From the NCBI RefSeq assembly GCF_026012395.1, contig NZ_BRZA01000002.1, positions 496,001 through 560,000 of the forward strand: 64,000 nt of DNA. The letters are read 5' to 3'. Below the pieces are notes generated by a model. It saw only the letters and a list, made by a program, of their open reading frames with translations, was not told the DNA's origin and searched no databases. The translations under genes were made by a program, and so were the position numbers. Source of the DNA: Lysinibacillus piscis (GTDB lineage Bacteria; Bacillota; Bacilli; Bacillales_A; Planococcaceae). Below are positions 61,990-64,000 of this stretch, one piece after another; within the stretch, counting starts at the first letter, position 1; every line of letters starts with the position of its first letter.

Positions 61990-62299
61990 TTTAAAGCCTT
62001 GCACCTTAAAAAAATTTGGAAAGGTAACAGAGGATGACGGTACAACATACGACGGTTGGGGAGATGGCGGTACACTACATGCAAATGTGCAACCTGCAGG
62101 CGGCAAAATGCATGTAGAGATGTACGGTGCAAAAATCAAGTACATGTTAGTCGCTTATGCAGAGACGATCGATGATTTAACTGAAAACGATGGTCTCTGC
62201 ATTTTTGTAGCAGCTGATAAAGATCCAGATTATAAAGTAGTAGCGATTCGTCCATGGAATACCCATTTTGTAATTGATTTAGAGAAGGTGGTAACATGA
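61970..62299 (+). CDS. head closure protein (SPP1 gp16-like)
   Basis: 109 residues, beta-rich (KPCTLKKFGKVTEDDGTTYD, GGTLHANVQPAGGKMHVEMYG). Typical for the stopper between connector and tail. ATGA overlap with the next gene. Confidence 0.8.
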   Translation: MRLRQRDLKPCTLKKFGKVTEDDGTTYDGWGDGGTLHANVQPAGGKMHVEMYGAKIKYMLVAYAETIDDLTENDGLCIFVAADKDPDYKVVAIRPWNTHFVIDLEKVVT

Positions 62300-62730
62300 C
62301 AATTCGAGGGTTGGACAGCCTTGTAAGGAAAATCGATGCGCTAGGGGGCAACAGCAAAAAAGCTTTAAAAACAGGTATACGCCAAGCTATCAAGCAAGTT
62401 CAAGGAGATGCGAAAGACCTTGCGCCAGCTGATGAAGGCAGATTGCAAAATAGTATACAAGGAACTGTCGAGGAAAAATCGGACATTATTATTGGTAAAG
62501 TCTCTACAAATGTTGAATATGCTGCTTATGTAGAATTCGGGACAGGACAACGAGGGGAAGGGTCGCCATCTCCTCCTAAATCCCCTCAAAACTTAAATTA
62601 TCGTCAGGATTGGGCAGGGATGGATGCACAGCCTTATCTATATCCAGCTTTACAGCAAAATAAAGTAAAGATAAAGCAAACATTAAAAGAACATCTGCAA
62701 AAAGAGATAAGGAAGTTAGGTGGTCGTTAA
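62296..62730 (+). CDS. HK97 gp10-like tail-completion protein
   Basis: 144 residues. The family signature DLAPADEGRLQNSIQ and YAAYVEFGTGQRG is clear. It sits at the head-tail joining region. Confidence 0.88.
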   Translation: MTIRGLDSLVRKIDALGGNSKKALKTGIRQAIKQVQGDAKDLAPADEGRLQNSIQGTVEEKSDIIIGKVSTNVEYAAYVEFGTGQRGEGSPSPPKSPQNLNYRQDWAGMDAQPYLYPALQQNKVKIKQTLKEHLQKEIRKLGGR

Positions 62731-63083
62731 TGTATGATGTGAAACCTGAAATCTTTGCATTGCTTAATACAATGGAAGGGGTATCTGTTTCTGATGAGTT
62801 TCCATCCGGACCAGCACAAACGCCGCATATTACGTTTAAAGAGGCAGATAACTCCAATTACAGAGCTATGCATACAGAGCTACAGTCTGAAATTATCATT
62901 TTAATAGATGTGTGGCATACAAGGTCAACAGGATCGATTGCTCAAGCTGTGAATGAGAAAATGGCTAGTATTGGTTTTCTTCGGCAGTTTCAAGCTGACT
63001 TAAACGATCCCAGTGGCATAAAACGAAAAACAATGCGCTTTCGTGGTGTAGTAGATAAACGGACAAAATTTGTTCATCAATAA
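62730..63083 (+). CDS. tail terminator/tail-completion protein (gp17-like)
   Basis: 117 residues; TAATG overlap with the previous gene. Beta-rich with ITFKEADNSNYRAMHTELQSEIIILIDVWH, the DUF3168-like pattern. It caps the tail tube. Confidence 0.82.
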   Translation: MYDVKPEIFALLNTMEGVSVSDEFPSGPAQTPHITFKEADNSNYRAMHTELQSEIIILIDVWHTRSTGSIAQAVNEKMASIGFLRQFQADLNDPSGIKRKTMRFRGVVDKRTKFVHQ

Positions 63084-63097
63084 AGGAGAGTGGAAAA

Positions 63098-63520
63098 ATG
63101 GCAGGCTTATTAACAAAAGACACGACTTTAAGCTATAAAGCTACTAGCGGAGGTTCATTTACTGAAATTGAGCATCTAATGGAAGTACCTGAGCTAGGTG
63201 GAGACCCAGAGAAAGTGGATGTTACTACTCTAGCATCATCAGTGAAGCAGTATATCCCTGGTATTCGAGATTTAGGGGATTTGGCGTTTAAATTCCTGTA
63301 TGACAATGAAACATCGGGTAGTAATTACCGTGTATTACGGGGGCTACAAGATGCAGGGAAAGTGGTAACATTCAAGGTTGAATATCCAGATGGTACAGGG
63401 CATGAATTTGATGCATACGTAAACGTAAAAATGGATTCAGCAGCAGTAAATGCAGCTATGACGTTCACTGCTTCTATGTCGCTGCAGAGCGATATTACAG
63501 TGACAAATCCGACTCCATAG
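63098..63520 (+). CDS. major tail tube protein
   Basis: 140 residues behind AAAGGAGAGTGGAAAA. Beta-barrel tube pattern: LMEVPELGGDPEKVDVTTLAS, KFLYDNETSGSNY, FTASMSLQSDI. It forms the siphovirus tail tube. Confidence 0.9.
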   Translation: MAGLLTKDTTLSYKATSGGSFTEIEHLMEVPELGGDPEKVDVTTLASSVKQYIPGIRDLGDLAFKFLYDNETSGSNYRVLRGLQDAGKVVTFKVEYPDGTGHEFDAYVNVKMDSAAVNAAMTFTASMSLQSDITVTNPTP

Positions 63521-63594
63521 TTATTAAGATGTTGGAGCATGTTTGATTTTGTGGTAAAATACCCCTATAAATAAGGTTTGTTAGGGGGATATCA

Positions 63595-63762
63595 ATGAGC
63601 GCAATTATTCATTGTGGTTTGTGCCAAAGACCAGTACAGCCAAAGAGACAAATATCATGGGTTTTTGTAGGATTATGCCTTATTACATCAGGTTTTTGGC
63701 TACTTACATACCCATTTAAATCAAAAAGTTATTGCCCATTTTGTAAATCAAAAATCAGATAA
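63595..63762 (+). CDS. 55-residue zinc-ribbon membrane protein, cargo in the tail operon
   Basis: From ATG 63595 behind TAGGGGGATATCA. Cys pair HCGLC near the N-terminus, one membrane helix (ISWVFVGLCLITSGFWLLTY), and YCPFCKSKI near the end: two CxxC motifs, one on each side of the helix in sequence. It has possible promoter elements (TTGATT, TAAAAT, 63542-63561) and its own terminator, so may be expressed in the lysogen. Confidence 0.72.
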   Translation: MSAIIHCGLCQRPVQPKRQISWVFVGLCLITSGFWLLTYPFKSKSYCPFCKSKIR

Positions 63763-63774
63763 CAAATAATTTAG

Positions 63775-63804
63775 AAGCACTCTCAAACTCGAGGGTGCTT
63801 TTTA
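63775..63804 (+). terminator. terminator after the zinc-ribbon gene
   Basis: AAGCACTCTC / GAGGGTGCTT stem (one G-U pair) followed by T4. Confidence 0.8.
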
Positions 63805-63820
63805 TATTGGAGGAAAAATA

Positions 63821-64000
63821 ATGAAATATACATCCTTAAATTATGGTGGCGAAGAGTTCAAGTTACGCATTACAGCAGCTGCAACAATCGACTTAGAAAA
63901 GAAGCTCGGCGGAAGAAACCCATTGGATATTCTAATGGCTGTAGAAAGTGGAAATATGCCTTCTATCAGTAGCGTATTATTGATTTTTCATGCAGCTATC
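63821..64000 (+). CDS. tail assembly chaperone, partial
   Basis: 60 codons are present before the window ends. MKYTSLNYGGEEFKLRITAA followed by DLEKKLGGRNPLDIL is the usual beginning of Gram-positive siphovirus chaperones placed after the tube gene. Such genes often carry a programmed frameshift, which would be beyond the window. GGAGGAAAAATA precedes ATG 63821. Confidence 0.82.
   Translation, partial: MKYTSLNYGGEEFKLRITAAATIDLEKKLGGRNPLDILMAVESGNMPSISSVLLIFHAAI

Larger units (their letters stand above)
34515..64000. mobile_element. prophage integrated in comGC, continuing past the window
   Basis: Starts with a large serine integrase adjacent to the broken comGC and proceeds through lysogeny, early, replication, late-regulation, packaging, head and first tail genes in standard siphovirus order. 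At least 29.5 kb. Head genes are SPP1/PBSX-like. No host gene lies inside. Confidence 0.95.

Overview
The window reads as a chromosome segment of a low-GC Bacillales bacterium, most likely Lysinibacillus or a close relative, carrying a large prophage. Two things point there. Gene order from about 7.1 to 34.5 kb follows the Bacillus subtilis yqfW-ispG-yqfZ-yqgB-yqgC-sodA-pbpA-pstSCAB-yqgN-yqgQ-yqgS-yqgW-yqgX-yqgY-comG block. Within that block glucokinase (glcK) is missing, as expected for asaccharolytic Lysinibacillus. No rRNA, tRNA, insertion sequence or CRISPR array was seen.

Host part, 1 to about 34.5 kb. 1-7.1 kb holds a truncated YhgE/Pip membrane protein, a membrane-anchored thioredoxin, an esterase, heme O synthase (ctaB) and a metallophosphatase. 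7.1-10 kb is a leftward run with yqfW, ispG, a yqfZ-like gene and a DUF1189 gene. 10.3-20.6 kb concerns phosphate, oxidative stress and cell wall: a Na/Pi cotransporter, DUF456, sodA, pbpA, then a PhoP-box-driven pstS-pstC-pstA-pstB-phoU operon. 20.7-24.2 kb has an MscS channel and a tryptophan T-box that controls only trpE-trpG. 24.2-32 kb has membrane-anchored proteins, rpmG, yqgN, yqgQ, a GGDEF protein that seems to start at AUU, an LtaS-type lipoteichoic acid synthase, yqgW, yqgX, yqgY and a winged-helix regulator. The competence pilus genes comGA and comGB follow.

The comG operon stops inside comGC. After the prepilin cleavage motif GFTLIE the frame runs into foreign DNA and ends, and a large serine integrase gene begins next to it on the opposite strand. 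From about 34.5 kb to the window end everything is one prophage, with its far end and the rest of comGC outside the window.

Prophage layout: integrase; two small TTG-start genes with near-identical operator-promoters (GAAC-N4-GTTC beside TATAAT); a CI-like repressor with divergent promoters and repeated operators; two antirepressors; a block of small early genes interrupted by a leftward TIGR02391-type gene that looks like cargo; an annealase-like protein plus RecE-like exonuclease; a short sliding-clamp-like protein; a replication initiator with 33-bp iterons; a DnaC-like loader; many small genes including a DUF1064 nuclease, a DPPY methyltransferase and an ASCH protein; an ArpU/RinA-like late regulator; a GC-rich packaging-type region; then terS, terL, SPP1-like portal, MuF head protein with a long C-terminal extension, scaffold, major capsid, connectors, tail terminator, tail tube and the start of a tail chaperone gene. 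The order is that of an intact temperate siphovirus, so the prophage may be functional, with integration silencing natural competence.

All family assignments come from reading motifs, lengths and context by eye. No database search was run.
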